Source: Pyropia yezoensis (Eukaryota > Rhodophyta > Bangiophyceae > Bangiales > Bangiaceae). Taken from it: a stretch of DNA of 64,000 bases. A model generated the notes under the pieces. The model made no database searches. It saw nothing but the letters and a program-made list of their open reading frames with translations, and was not told where the DNA came from. This document shows positions 42,987-54,294 of this stretch, piece after piece. Numbering within the stretch: position 1 is the stretch's first letter; every line of letters starts with the position of its first letter. Made by a program: the position numbers and the translations under genes. The stretch spans positions 6,154,083 through 6,218,082 of the forward strand of contig CM020619.1 in NCBI GenBank assembly GCA_009829735.1, read 5' to 3'.

Positions 42987-45140
42987 TTGCCGTTGCGGAA
43001 GAGGGGGTATGAGGGGAGGGGGGGGCAACAGTGCGCCAGCGGCGCGTCTGCCCGCAACGAGCTGGCTAGACAGGGCCGAGCGGGGGTCGGGGGGAGGGGG
43101 CCGTCGCGCCCCTCCCTTTGAGCTGCTAGGCGTGTGGCGTGAGCCGCCGATCCCCCCTCCAAGGGTCCCCTGGCCGCCCCTCGTGGGCGCCGGCGCCGGC
43201 GACGACAGCGACAGCCACAGCGGCCGCGGCAGCGGCGGAGGCGACAGCGGCCGCGGCGGCCGAACCAGCGTCAGCGACAGCGGCCGCGGCGGTGCCAGCC
43301 ACTACTTACTGGCGGCGGCGGCTGTACCTGTGGGGTGGGGACGCCGGCAGAGGACGGCGGTGGCGGGCAGCGACTGCTTCCAGAGGACGCCGCGCTCGTG
43401 CAGGAGCCCGGGGGGGTGGGTCGGGGCAGGGGGGAGGGGGGGGGCCAGGCGGGCTGGGGGAGCCTGCAAGCCAGCAAGCAATGCGGCACCCCCCGCTTCC
43501 CCCCACCCTCCCCCCGCTCACGCCAGGCCGTTTGGCAGGGGGTCGGCGGCGGCAGCGGCGCGCACCTCCCCCCACCCTCCGTCTCCCCCCCCCCGTCTAC
43601 CCCACTCCCCCGGCCGCGGCGGGGACGACGGGCGCGTGGCCACGCCCGCGGGCCACGGGTACAAACATGCATGCATCCCCGGCGGTGGGCGCGTGCAGGA
43701 GCTGGGGACCCCCCCGCCTCCGCCGACAGCGGGCGGCGGAGGAGGGGCGGCAGAAGGACGGCGCGGGGTCCTACCCGGCCGGCCCACGCACAGCCCCCCC
43801 CCCCCCCCTGCCGTGGCGGTGGCCACCCGCCCGGCTCGCGCCCGACCGCCGTCGGCGGGCCAGCCGGCCGTCGCGCGCTTGCGTGGGCGCCGGGCGGGAC
43901 AGCGCTACGGCAGGGGGGGGAAGGGGGGGCGGATGGCGCAGAGCGGGAGCGTGCTCGCCGCCACGGTTCGTTGCAAACGGGCTGGCCGCCGGCCTTCCAG
44001 CCGCTCCGGCCGTGGCCGCGCCCGACGCTCGCGCGGCGGGCCGCACCCCCCCCCGGCTGGCCCTTGCGCCCCTGGTGGTGTCGGCGGCAGTTGCGCGCCT
44101 CTCTCCCTCCCTCCCTCCCTGCCTGCCTCCTTTCCCTTTTCTCCCTCCCCCCGCCGCTGTCGGCCACCCGCTTCCCGCTGCGTTCCAACCCTCTTCTCTT
44201 TCTGGACTCATCTCCAATCCCCGCCGCTGCCTCCCGTCCCGACCGCCCCCCTCCTTTCCCTATCTACCGACACCCGGCCGTTCCACACGGATTTGCCTCA
44301 CTCCCCCCCTGCCAACGCCCTGGCTCCTCACCCGCCCCCCCTGCCTCCTTGAAAACTCAAGGGCAGCGTCTCAACGGCGGCTATCCGTTGGCGTGGTGGT
44401 GGTGCAGGAAGGGGGGGGGGGGGGGGGGGGGGGGGTCCGCGCGTTGCAGCGGATGATGCAGGGCCGATCTGCGCTGGCAGGAGGGGGGGGGGACGGGTCG
44501 GCGGTGGCTGGCCGCTGCGCCGCATTTGGATGAGGAGATGGAGGGAGCGGCGGAGAATGACGCGTGCCCGCCGGAACCGGCTGCGTCCGCGTGAAGGTCA
44601 GAGGCGGCAGCAGGGCATGCGCCGTGGCACGCCCGACGGGTCGCGTGGGCGCAGCGGCTCGGCGACAGGGGGGGAGCGGGGGGCACGGGGGAGGGTGGGT
44701 GGGAGGAAGCGGCCGGGAGAACGCCGCCTCGGACGACGGGAGGACTGCCGGGGGGGTGTGAGGGGAAGGGACGCCGTCGAGCGTTGGCGGTCGTGGTGGT
44801 GGTGGCCGTGGTGACTGGGGTGCGACTACTAATAGGCCGCCGGGGCGGGGCAGCTGGGCATGACCGGCTCGAGTCCGGCATCGCGTCCCCTCCCTCCCTG
44901 CCAACCACCACTGCCCCGCCCTCCCCTCCCTCACCAGCCACTTCCGCCTCGACGATCATCCCCCCCTGCCGGCCGCCTGCTTCCCCACTGACTACTTCCG
45001 TCAACCGGCCCGCCTGTCCGCTGCTGCCTGCCGCCGCCGCATCATCCCCCCGCCCGGCGGAGAGCACTCGAGCCCCGGCGCTCCGGCACCCGCGGGGCGG
45101 CTGGCTCCCCCACGCTCAGCACCCTCCCCTTGGCACAGCT
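39700..45140. other. GC-rich stretch, no gene supported
   Basis: Frames of several hundred codons exist on both strands at 41780-44530, but they are mutually overlapping, Pro/Gly/Ala/Arg-rich and carry no motif, as expected from composition alone. Notable contents are G runs of 29 (42956-42984) and 25 (44411-44435), a long C-rich run near 41990-42013, and an imperfect repeat of CGAAAGTCGCAACCCGC at 40918-41010. The plus-strand piece 39941-40250 (with VRQREAARAAKNVEKKEESA) could be an exon but matches nothing I know. Confidence 0.35.
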
Positions 45141-45143
45141 GCC

Positions 45144-46031
45144 ATGGCCGCGGTGGTCGCACCAGCCGTGCACCCTCGCGGGGGGGGGCGGGTACGGGTG
45201 GCGCGGGAAGACGGCGGCGCCACGGCTGCGCCTCCGCCCGAGGTGGCCGTGACGGGGCCCCCCCGGGGGAGGGAGGGCATCCCCCCAGCTGCCCACCTGC
45301 CTGCTGCTGGCCTCCCCACGCTAAGCTGGCCAGCACCGTACCGGCGGGGGGGCCGGCGGTTGTCGCGCCGCGCCCGAGGCGCGGCCGCCCGCGTCGCGGT
45401 CGCCGTCCTCGCACTCACGCTGCTGGTGCTGGCGGCTGTTCTGGGGTCGGCGCCCGGGCCGGCGGCGGCAAAGCTCTTCCCAAAAGAGGCCAGCGTGAAG
45501 CCGTCGGTGAAGAAGTGGGTACCTAAGAAGCCCGCGTGCTCGCCCGACAAGTGCATGACGGAAGCCAAGGTGGAATTGGCGGTCAAGAACGCCAAGCTCG
45601 GGCTCGAGAAGAAGGAGAAGGTGGAGAAAAAGCACGCGGCGGGCATTGCCAAAGTTGTCCGCGCCGGTTCCACGCGGTGCATGGCGGGGGGCAAGCCCGT
45701 CAATCCCCCCACGTTGTGCTTCAAAGACTCAGCCGAGGAGGCTGTCGGTGCGGCCTACGCGAAGCTGCTACGCGCGCACGGGAAGCACGTGACCAAGAGC
45801 ACCAAATTTGGGGCGAAGAGTAACAAGGGCCTGACGGGGTGCTCCGTGTGCGAGCCCTATTACTTCCCATTTGGCGACACGTGCTGCTACATTGGGTGCA
45901 GGTCGATGGTCAACCTGGTCGGCTCTTCCACCATCTTCCTGCACGGCTGCTGCACCTACCTCCGCGGCAGGTGCGAAAAGACGGCCAGAACCCTTTCGTC
46001 CACGAGCGGCTCCTACTGGAGCGGCTTTTGA
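45144..46031 (+). CDS. Cys-rich secreted or membrane-anchored protein, unknown function
   Basis: The ATG at 45144 has a strong context (GCCATGG); 295 aa. Residues 1-90 are Pro/Gly/Arg-rich and end in basic RRLSRRARGAAARV. A hydrophobic segment VAVAVLALTLLVLAAVLG follows (about residues 92-109) and then a possible cleavage site GPAAA. It could be a signal anchor or a long signal peptide. The mature part is Lys-rich (KLFPKEASVKPSVKKWVPKK, KNAKLGLEKKEKVEKKHAAG). The C-terminal 70 residues hold most of the cysteines: GCSVCEPYYFPFGDTCCYIG, CRS, GCCTYLRGRC. The paired-Cys pattern suggests a disulfide-bonded extracellular domain. No close family recognised. Less GC-extreme coding than the neighbours supports a real gene. 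Confidence 0.7.
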   Translation: MAAVVAPAVHPRGGGRVRVAREDGGATAAPPPEVAVTGPPRGREGIPPAAHLPAAGLPTLSWPAPYRRGGRRLSRRARGAAARVAVAVLALTLLVLAAVLGSAPGPAAAKLFPKEASVKPSVKKWVPKKPACSPDKCMTEAKVELAVKNAKLGLEKKEKVEKKHAAGIAKVVRAGSTRCMAGGKPVNPPTLCFKDSAEEAVGAAYAKLLRAHGKHVTKSTKFGAKSNKGLTGCSVCEPYYFPFGDTCCYIGCRSMVNLVGSSTIFLHGCCTYLRGRCEKTARTLSSTSGSYWSGF

Positions 46032-46801
46032 CGCGCTTGGTCACGCCTTCCCCCCCCCCATGTGACAAAGGGGAGGGTGGGCACCAACAGGCGGGCGGGC
46101 AATGGGCAGCAGCAACCGCCTCAGCTGCTCCATCCTTGCCCGCCCCCGCTACTCCTGTGCCCACCTGGTTAGTGAAGCAGCAGCGGCGGTCGGTCCCCCG
46201 CTCTTCCATTCGTGGAGCGGTCGACCGGCGAAAGCGCCCCTCGCTTGACCTCCTGTTGAGCGGCGTGCGCCGCGTGTCTTGCTCCCCTCCTCTCCTGCAT
46301 AGCCTTCCTGAGCGGAAAACGTTCGGTAGATGATCACCAGTGGGGGCGGGGGGGGGTTCCGCGGCCGCGTCTCCCGCCCCACTGTAGGCGATGCGGGTGT
46401 GACGGCCAGCGGATCGCGCGGCGCCGCCGCAGGGCTCTGCCGGCGCAGCCGTGTACAACGGGGGAAGGCAGGGGTCGTCGGAAGCGTCGTCGTCGGCTCT
46501 CCCGGCGATAACTAGTGGCGGTAGCAGCAACGTAGTAGGGGATGTGGTAGCGCGGTGACAGCGGCTGTTGGGTGGGAGAGGGAGGGGGGGGTAGGCGTGC
46601 GGGTACGCCACGTCCCCGCGCTCCCGACCCAGCGGTCATGCGATTCGCGGTCGCAAATATTTCTACACTACTTTCACTCCATTCGAAACATAGAGCATTG
46701 AACGCACCGATCTACAATAGCTCAAAGTTCCACACAAACACAACGGTCAAAAGCACCTTTATTATATTAATTTACATGAACCAAACCACGTGACACCAGT
46801 A
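46032..46801. other. intergenic; GC-rich then AT-rich
   Basis: No supported gene. 46640-46800 is distinctly AT-rich and ends in TACAGTGAATCTCC, where the TA and CAGT could be the target site and terminal repeat of the downstream pogo-like transposon. The matching right end was not found. Confidence 0.35.
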
Positions 46802-47135
46802 CAGTGAATCTCCATTCTTGTCGCTTCCTTTCTTATCACGGTGTGATAGTAACCAACTTCGGTCGACCGCCAATCAAGCCGTGGTGTCTCGGTCGATCGA
46901 GGAGAGAAATTGAAACCGATTTATAATCGAACATTTTTCTGGGCACAATTTGCCTGTGGACTAGCTAACGGTGGCCCCACGACCCGGGCAGCGATCGCTG
47001 TCGCACCCACCGCCGTCGCTGGCCTCACGCCCCCCCCCCCCCCCCCCCCCTCCGACCACCACGTGCATCCGTGCAGTACGTGCTCCCTCCCTCCCTCCCC
47101 CCTCCTCCCCCCCCCTTTGAGGCTGTTTCCGAAGA

Positions 47136-49129
47136 ATGGCTGATACACAGCAACCGGCTCTCTCCCTATCAACCCCCCCTGATGCCATTGCGGCTACGAT
47201 TGTGGCAAGTATTGAGAGGGCTGTCCCTCTCATGATGCATGAGTGGCCCCATGCTGTCCGGCAGGCTGCGAATGCGGCGGCGGAGACGTGCGCCAACTTC
47301 ATGTCGGTTAGATCGGAGGCCCCCCGGCGATCCTACTCTGAGGAGGACGCCGCCGGGCCCCAGCCAGCTATGATGGTGGGGGGGCGCCGGCGTCCACGGC
47401 AACCCCAACAAATCCCGATGGGCGTGAAGAAGCAGATCGTGCGGCTCAAGGACTCGGGATTGACATGGACGGTCATTCTGAGCCAGCTTCCGTTCCCGAT
47501 CAGCAAGGATACGGGGCGAAACATCATGAGGAGTGCTCAACGATATCGTGATTTGGGCGGCGACGCCAACGCCATGGCGCGGGTTAACAGCCGGGAAAGT
47601 AAGTATCCTGAGCTGGACCAGCGCCTGTATGATTGGTATATTGCGCTTTATTGCCTGGGCCATCGGCGCATACCTATCACAATGGCATTGCTGCAAGAGG
47701 CGGCCAGCATCATAGCGGCAGATATGTTCATCACGGATTTTTCTGCCAGCAATGGCTTTATCCGGGGCTTCATCAAGCGGCACAACATATGCAATGTGGC
47801 TATGCATGGCCAGGCGGGGGCGGTAAACCCGGCTGCCGCCGCAGCCGCCGTAGCAGAGATCAGGCGCCGCTTGGAGGGCTACCCCCCGAAGCGGATCTGT
47901 AATATGGACGAGACGGGCTTGCTGTACCGGTGTCTTCCTTCACGCTCCTATATCCCTCGCAGTCAGCGGACGCGCGCTCGCGGGACGAAGGCCATGCGTC
48001 ACATGGACCGCGTGACATTGGTGCTTTGCACCAACGCCACCACCTCGCACAAGCTGCCAGTGTCCATGATTGGCACCGCTGCTGTCCCCCTTTGCTTCAG
48101 GGGTGGGGGCAATGCCTGCCCCCTCCCGTATTTTTCGCAGAAAAAGGCGCGGATGGACCGGCATGTTTACGCGCAATTGTGGAGAACCGTCTTTTTACCG
48201 GCGGTGCGGAGGCGCTATGGCGGAGCCAAGTGCGTGCTGATTATGGACAACTCAGCCACGCATGACGTGGAGTTGACAGCGCCAGATGTGGACATCATTT
48301 TCCTGCCACCTAACACGACTGCCGTGTACCAGCCCATGGACGCCGGCGTAATTGCGGTGTTAAAGCGGCGCTACAATCGGCGGCTGCTGGCCATTATGGT
48401 ACGGGCCCAACCTGTCGCTCTCATCCGGCCCGTGTCGCCCCCCCCCCAACCCCCCTCCCCAACCCCCCCCCACACCCCCCCCCTCCTTTCCAGCCCCCCA
48501 CCCCCTCCCCTCCCTCCTCATCCGCCCCCTCTTCCCAAGCACCCGCCCTGCCTCAACCCCGACCCACCGAGCTCTCCACTGCCGCCCCTGCGACACTTGA
48601 GGAGGTTGTGCGGCGGTATGGCCCCGCCAGGAACCCTGCCATGGAGAGGACGGAGGAGGATATGCGCGAAAACGACCGAGCGCAGCTGCAGCCAGATATG
48701 GTGGCTGCCGTACTCCCCCCTGCCTTGTCAGAGGAGCCTCCTGCGAGGAACTGTGGTTTGGAGGGATGGGGGCAAGCGCACCTTCTAGATGCTGCCAAGC
48801 TCATTCGGGACGAGTGGAAGGCCATGACGGCATCATCCATTGTGCATTGCTGGGTGAAGTCGACGGTTCTCCCTGTGACAATATCTGCGTCTGTTGTTTC
48901 TGCTCACGCAGAACATACGGGTGGGTTTGACTCTGTTGGTCAGGACGTGGACGCGGTGCTTGCACTGCTGCGCAGCACAAAACTGGGTGCGTACGCTTTA
49001 TCCGGCGAGAGTGCGGGCGACGTGCGCGAGGGAGTTGTGTCATGGTTTGCGGCTGAGGACGGAGAGCAGGCCATCCTCAACGCTGCAGAATTGCTCAGCA
49101 CAGTCGAGGCATCAGCCCCTGGAATTTAA
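47136..49129 (+). CDS. pogo/Tigger-like DDE transposase, near-intact with one frameshift in a C-rich tract
   Basis: The ATG at 47136 starts MADTQQPALSLS. A first HTH (MGVKKQIVRLKDSGLTWTVI) and a CENP-B-type HTH (YPELDQRLYDWYIAL...FIRGFIKRHNI) bind the transposon ends. The DDE core shows D in NMDETGLLY, D in LIMDNSATH and D in YQPMDAGVI, with 30 residues between the last two (DD30D), typical of pogo/Fot1/Tigger. The continuous frame runs to 48788, but its end is a shadow. The real C-terminus (TLEEVVRRYG, LLDAAKLIRDEWKAMTASSI, VHCWVKSTVLP) is in another frame to 49129, so an indel lies in the C-rich tract at 48430-48560. A truncated relative is at 19095. Cut-and-paste element; the ends are not defined. 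Confidence 0.85.
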
Positions 49130-49374
49130 GGACTGCCCCCCGCCTGCCCACCCTTCTTGATTCCAGAACCCCCCCGCCCAGCCCCACTCAGCTTGTATGC
49201 AGCAGGTGGTATAACCCACCAGTCATCTCCTGTAAAAAACACCCTTACCTCTTTCCCTCATCCACCCCCACAATCAACAGCACCCGCTTCCGACCCTGAC
49301 TTAGCTGCATGCATCTCCTCCCCCCTTCCTCCCACCACTCGCACAAAAAGTTCTCGTGGCAGGGTACTCGGCTA

Positions 49375-50900
49375 AAAGCACTCCGCCCCCTCCCCCCACC
49401 GGGCCAGGCAGCGGCGAGGCAAAAAAGCGCCGGCAAAAGGACACCCCCCGCCCCCACCTCCCCCAGACCCCCCCCCAGACAGGCAGCGGTGAGGAAAAAA
49501 AGCGCCGGCGAGAGCAAAAACCCCACCGCCCCTCCCACCCCCGAACAGACAGGCAGCAGCAAGGCAAAAAAGCGCCGGGGGAGAAACACACGCCCACCAC
49601 CTCCGCCACCCGCACCCATCTAGACAGGCAGCGGTGAGGCAAACAAGCGCCGGAAAGAGCACACCCTCTTCCCCCCCTCAATCCCCACGCTCCCGCTGAC
49701 AGGCAGCGGCCGGGCAAAAAAGCGCTGACAGAAGCGCACATTGCGCCCCCTCCCCCCTCCCCCACTACCCAGACAGCCAGCGGCCAGGCAAAAGCGACGG
49801 CAAAAGAACCCCTCCCCCCCTTCCCCCCCTCCCCTCTCCACCCAGACAGGCAGCCTCAAGACAAAAAAAGTGCCGGCGAAAGCACAGCACCCACCCCCTG
49901 TTCCCCAGCCCCCCCCCACCCCGCCAGGCAGCGGCGAGGCAAAAAATCGTCGGCAAAAGCACAACCCCTCCCCCCCCCCCCCCTCCCCCCCCCACCCAGC
50001 CGGGTAGCGGCGAGGCAAAAAAGCGCTGGCGAAAACACCGCCCGGCCCCTCCCCGCCCCTCCCCCCCACACCCAGAGAGGCAGCGGCAAGGAAACAAAAC
50101 GTTGGCGAGAGCACAACCCCCCCCCCCCCCGCCCATCCCCTCCAAACCGCGACAGGCAGCGGAGAGGCTAAAAAGCACAGGCGAAAGCACAGCCCCCCCC
50201 CCCCCCGTCCTCCAGCCCCCCCCAACTCAGCAAGGCAGTCGCCAGGCAAAAAAGCACAGGCGTAAGCACAGCACCCCCCCCCTGTCCCCTAGCCCCCCTT
50301 CACCCAGCCGGGCAGCGGCGAAGCAAAAAAACGTCGGCAAAAGCACAACCCCCCCCCCTCCCCCCCCTCCCCCCCACACCCAGACAGGCAGCGGCAAGAC
50401 AACAAAACGTTGGCGAGAGCACAACCCCCCGCCCCCCCCGCCCATCCCCTCCAAACCGAGACAGGCAGCGGAGAGGCAAAAAAGCACAGGCGAAAGCACA
50501 GCCCCCCCTCCCCCCGTCCTCCAGCCCCCCCCAACCCAGCCAGGCAGTGGCCAAGCAAAAAAGCACAGGCGTAAGCACAGCACCCCCCCCCTTTCCCCTA
50601 GCCCCTCCCCACCCGGCCAGGCAGCGGCGAGGCAGAAAAACGTCGGCAAAAGCACAAACCCCCCCCCTCCCCCCCATCCCCCGCACACCCAGACAGGCAG
50701 CGGCAAGACAACAAAACGTTGGCGAGAGCACAACCCCCCCGCCCCCCTGCCCATCCCCTCCAAATCAAGACAGGCAGCGGCGAGGCAAAAAAGCACAGGC
50801 GTAAGCACAGCCCCCCCCCCCTGTCCCCCCCGCCCCCCCCCACCCAGACAGGCATTGGCGAGGAAAAAAAGCAGGCACACCCCCCCCCCCGCTCCGCCCG
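49375..50900. repeat. C-rich minisatellite of ~75-bp units with a ~306-bp higher-order period
   Basis: About twenty units carry a conserved part of the form GACAGGCAGCGGCGAGGCAA AAAAGCGC...GGCGAAAGCAC, separated by C-rich spacers of 20-45 bp. From about 50102 the units group in fours: AACGTTGGCGAGAGCACAAC recurs near 50100, 50407 and 50713 (period about 306). The + strand can be read in one frame for 275 codons as Lys/Arg-Pro repeats, and the minus strand as Gly/Val/Leu-rich text; neither looks like a selected gene. It follows directly on the pogo transposase and may lie inside that element. Confidence 0.9.
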
Positions 50901-50929
50901 GCCGTGATGGAGTCGGCAAGTGCGGGTGA

Positions 50930-51553
50930 GGGTACCTCAACTCCCCGCCCCCCCCACGCAGCCAGCGGGAGATCCAGCGGGCTTGAAAGGGAGCCCTCCC
51001 ACAATCCTCCCCTCCGAGGATGAGGGGGGGCACCGACCCCCGCACTTGACAGGCAGGAGCACCCTGCCGCCCCCCCTCCCCCCCCCCTTGCTGGGGCAGG
51101 AAGCGGCGGGGCGGGAACTACTGGTAGAAGCATTCCCCACCCCACCCCCCTCGAAAGACTTCGGTGGTGCCAGCGGGCACGGGCGGGAGAGCCCCTGCCC
51201 ATCCCGCCTGCCCCGCGTTGCCTTGGGCACGGGGCAGGCCCTTGAAAGCCCTGTACTGCAGTCACCCGGAGTGCGGTGTGCCCAAGGCACTGGCGGCTCG
51301 GATGCCCACTTCGTCTCGATCTGGTCATCTTCGCACGGCGAAGTCCGTCGCACACCAGATCAGTAGGAAATATTCTTCCGACCGGGCTGCCATGAACAGG
51401 TCGATCGCAGGTCGACGCATGATAGAAGTGCCCTCAAAGGCGGTCCAAGGCTGCGAATATAAGGTTCGACCTGAGAGTCTCGTGATTTCCCGCATGGCGA
51501 CGATCGACAAAAAGGGGTGATAGTAATGGAGAAAGACTGTAGAGGGGTTCACG
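50930..51553. other. no supported gene
   Basis: One plus frame near 51320-51518 (with SRKYSSDRAAMNRSIAGRRM, ending ISRMATIDKKG and a stop) reads more like protein than its surroundings. It has no start and no known motif, so it could be a lone exon or relic. Confidence 0.3.
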
Positions 51554-51555
51554 TA

Positions 51556-51674
51556 ATGTGCGTCCCAAAAAAAGTGGACGTGCACGGGTCGTGCTGTGTG
51601 GGTTTGGTTGGTACAGTGGCCGATTTTTGACATGATCACGACATGTGCACGTCCCGTTTTTACGGGACGCACTA
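51556..51674. mobile_element. MITE-like element with ~36-bp terminal inverted repeats
   Basis: The left end GTGCGTCCCAAAAAAAGTGG (from 51558) and the reverse complement of the right end, GTGCGTCCCGTAAAAACGGG, match; the match continues through ACGTGCAC...GTCGTG, about 36 bp with a few mismatches. The interior is only about 45 bp. Flanking TA dinucleotides (51554-51555 and 51675-51676) fit Tc1/mariner or pogo target duplication. It has no coding capacity. Confidence 0.65.
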
Positions 51675-51679
51675 TAGAT

Positions 51680-53699
51680 GTTTGTGACATGAATGAAAGC
51701 CCCCCACCAGGTCACAAGAAAAAACGTGATATATATGTAAATAGATAGATACCTACATACGTTCTTCCGTGCCCCCCCCGGCCGCAACCACGACGGCGGC
51801 GGCCGCAGCCGCGGCGCTGTTGAGGCGCGACATCCACCTGACGAGCGCGGTGGCGGCCGCGCGGGCGACAACGGCAGGCGAGGACCTATCCTATCCCACC
51901 GCCTACGCCCACATCGATGCACTCGATGTGGGCGCTGGACGGGCTCCTTCGGACTGTGAATACGGCAACGCCGCCACCCACTGGCGTAGAGAGTCCTTCG
52001 TACCGTGCCGCGGAGGCGCACGTCGACGAGCACTGCATCGATGCCGGCCGCTCCATGCGTCTCTGCCGACCCGGGCACCATCAGCGGTGAAGAGAACAGG
52101 GTGGCGCCAGTTGGCCACTGCACAGAGTGAGGCCAGCGTATAGATACACGTGGTAGGCTTATGGTTTCCATAACTATGCAGTGAAACGAAGGGTAATTAC
52201 AGTGAAATGGAAAGCTTCCGAGGATGACTTCACTGAAATATTGCAACCCTGCCCCCCCCCTGCCCTGGAGGTCGGCTTGGGTATCACGCCCCCAAACCCG
52301 GGGCGTGACGTGCCATCACGCCCGATCACGCCCGATCACGTTGTAAACACGCCCTTTTGTCCGCGTGTAATGTATAAAGTACCCTGCATACCTACTCATA
52401 AGAGTGTCCCAAGTAGATAGCTCTGCAGAGTCAACGCCGAACGTAAGCAAAAACACTCGCAGCCTGACCCGACTCCCACCGATGCCCTCCACCCCATCTC
52501 TGCCAATGTCCTTCTCTCCTCCTCGTAGGTCACCAGAGAGGCAAACCACAACGCTGCCGGTGAACTTCGGCGAGCGGCGGAGGCCCGCTGTTGCTTATGC
52601 CACCGCACGCCGACCCTCGCCGACGAGACGTAGCCGTCCATATGTGGGGCCGGTGGTTGCGGCGGTGATGGTCTGCGCGTGTGGAGGCGACAGCATCCAA
52701 AGCTGTTGGAGTCAGTAGCAGTATTAGCAACAGCTGAAGCGGGACTAGAGGAGCACGCCGCGGTGGTAATATTGGCAAGGCGGGACTTTCCAAGCGCTTA
52801 CCGGCGCAATAGCGACCGCGAGGCCCACGCAAAAAGGCCTACGCACTCGCTCTCCCGCCTGGGATTCTCCGCTGCTCTCTGGCGCTCAACGAACTGCATG
52901 TGTAGCCATTGACTGGCGGGGGGGGTAGCGGCAAGTCCGGGAACCCGCGTAATGAGGTGGGCGTAGCCTCTCTCTCTGCTCCCTTCCCGCGCGGCGGCCG
53001 TCGCTGCAAGCTGCGTTCTGCCCCGCCCCTCTATCGCCGCCCTCCCGGGATGGGGATGATCCCCTCCGCCGCGGAATCCACCACCCCCACGGCGGCGGCC
53101 GCAGCCGGTCGGGCGCGACGGTCAGGTCGCTTCTCCCTTCCTCCGCATGTGTCGCCCTCTGGCCATTTTCGCGCCTCACCAGGGCTCGACGTCGCCGGCG
53201 GCAGCAGCAGGGACAGCGGCAGAGACGGCACTGCCGGCGGGCGTCGGCGGCATGGGCGGCAGCGACAGCGGCAGGCTCGGGCTGCGCGGGGGATGGCGCC
53301 CCGTGCGCGCGCGCGCGTGTGACGGCAGCATGCGGGGCTTTAGTTAGAGAGGGCGGATGCGGCATGCAGTAAGAGGAGGAGGGCGGAAGGGGGGAGGAGG
53401 AGGAAGCGCGGCCCGCCTGTGGCCGTGACGTCCGGCACTGGGTGGGTGGATGGGTGGCTCGTGCACCCCCCTTCCCCACTCCCGCCACTTTAACGGTCCA
53501 TTGCTGCTGCCGCTGCGGGCGACCGCTGCCGCTGTGATGCTGCCCTTCTCGGCGCGCCCATCCCGCATGGGCTGGGGGGACGACCGCCGGCGCCCCTTCT
53601 TGAAGCGAGACGGCGGCGGGGGGCGGGGAAGGGGGGGGGAAAGCGGGGGGCGGTGCGATGCTTAACGATGGTCGCTCACCCCGCCCGGGTTTCACCTTC
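51680..53699. other. no supported gene
   Basis: Only overlapping GC-driven frames with no motifs, plus an AT-richer patch at 52130-52400. A CGCCCGATCACGCCCGATCACG direct repeat lies at about 52318-52339. Nothing further assigned. Confidence 0.4.
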
Positions 53700-53704
53700 G
53701 TCAG
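53700..53704. repeat. target site duplication GTCAG, left copy
   Basis: GTCAG precedes the 5' LTR and is repeated directly after the 3' LTR at 63088-63092, a 5-bp duplication like that of element A. Confidence 0.9.
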
Positions 53705-54175
53705 TGTGGCAGTATTGACCCCCAGGTAGGGGGGGGCAACACGTGCCATGCAAGGGGCGGCAGGCCACTAGCCTGATCCGTTCCTCCCCCTGCATTTGGG
53801 TCCATATTCCCTAAGTTTGGGATAGTTAGCTTAGTAGTAAATCCAACTTGGATTTGAGGGTTTTCTGCATTTATCGTCTTGAATTTTCGTGTGGCCCGGT
53901 GGGCAGGTGCTGGGGTGGGAGATTCTGAGTGGCGAGATTCTGAGTGGACCCTGGGGGGATAAGGGGAGGGACAGCGGGGCTTGGCCCTGCGTCCCCGTCC
54001 CGACCAAGAAACTGTTGGACCACACACCATCCTCTTGTTTGTCCGTGGGGGGTTTGCCCCACAACAGGGACAGAGTGTGTGCGACTTGCACTTCTTCCGG
54101 TTCCCCCGACACGGGAGGCAGCGCTAGCACACCGCCCCAACTTGGGTGCCGTGTGTGCTTGTGGTTTTTGCCACA
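53705..54175 (+). repeat. element B 5' LTR
   Basis: 471 bp bounded by a perfect 7-bp inverted repeat, TGTGGCA...TGCCACA. About 99.6% identical to 62617-63087. Confidence 0.95.
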
Positions 54176-54177
54176 TT

Positions 54178-54195
54178 TGGTGGAGCAGCAGGGGA
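54178..54195 (+). other. element B primer binding site
   Basis: TGGTGGAGCAGCAGGGGA begins two bases after the LTR and is identical to the PBS of the left-edge element at 1153-1170. Confidence 0.8.
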
Positions 54196-54294
54196 CAGAG
54201 GTAAACTTTACCTCCGGGTGCACCCGGGTGTAGGGGGCCCTCTGTCTCAGAGGAACGGTGGACTTGGACCGTGTCATACGGATCGTCAGCCAAC

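Noticed and set aside
41881..44352. 823-codon plus-strand frame and overlapping long frames on both strands at 41780-44530
   Set aside because: All frames are long because stops are rare in this composition. The translations are Pro/Gly/Arg/Ala-rich without motifs, and several frames are equally open.
46800..46824. TACAGTGAATCTCCATTC as the left end of the pogo-like transposon
   Set aside because: Plausible start, but no inverted copy was found to the right of the transposase, so the element boundary cannot be called.
50102..50929. 275-codon Pro/Lys/Arg repeat protein encoded by the minisatellite
   Set aside because: The frame follows from repeat units near a multiple of three; no start context, no motif, and the repeat is better explained as satellite DNA.
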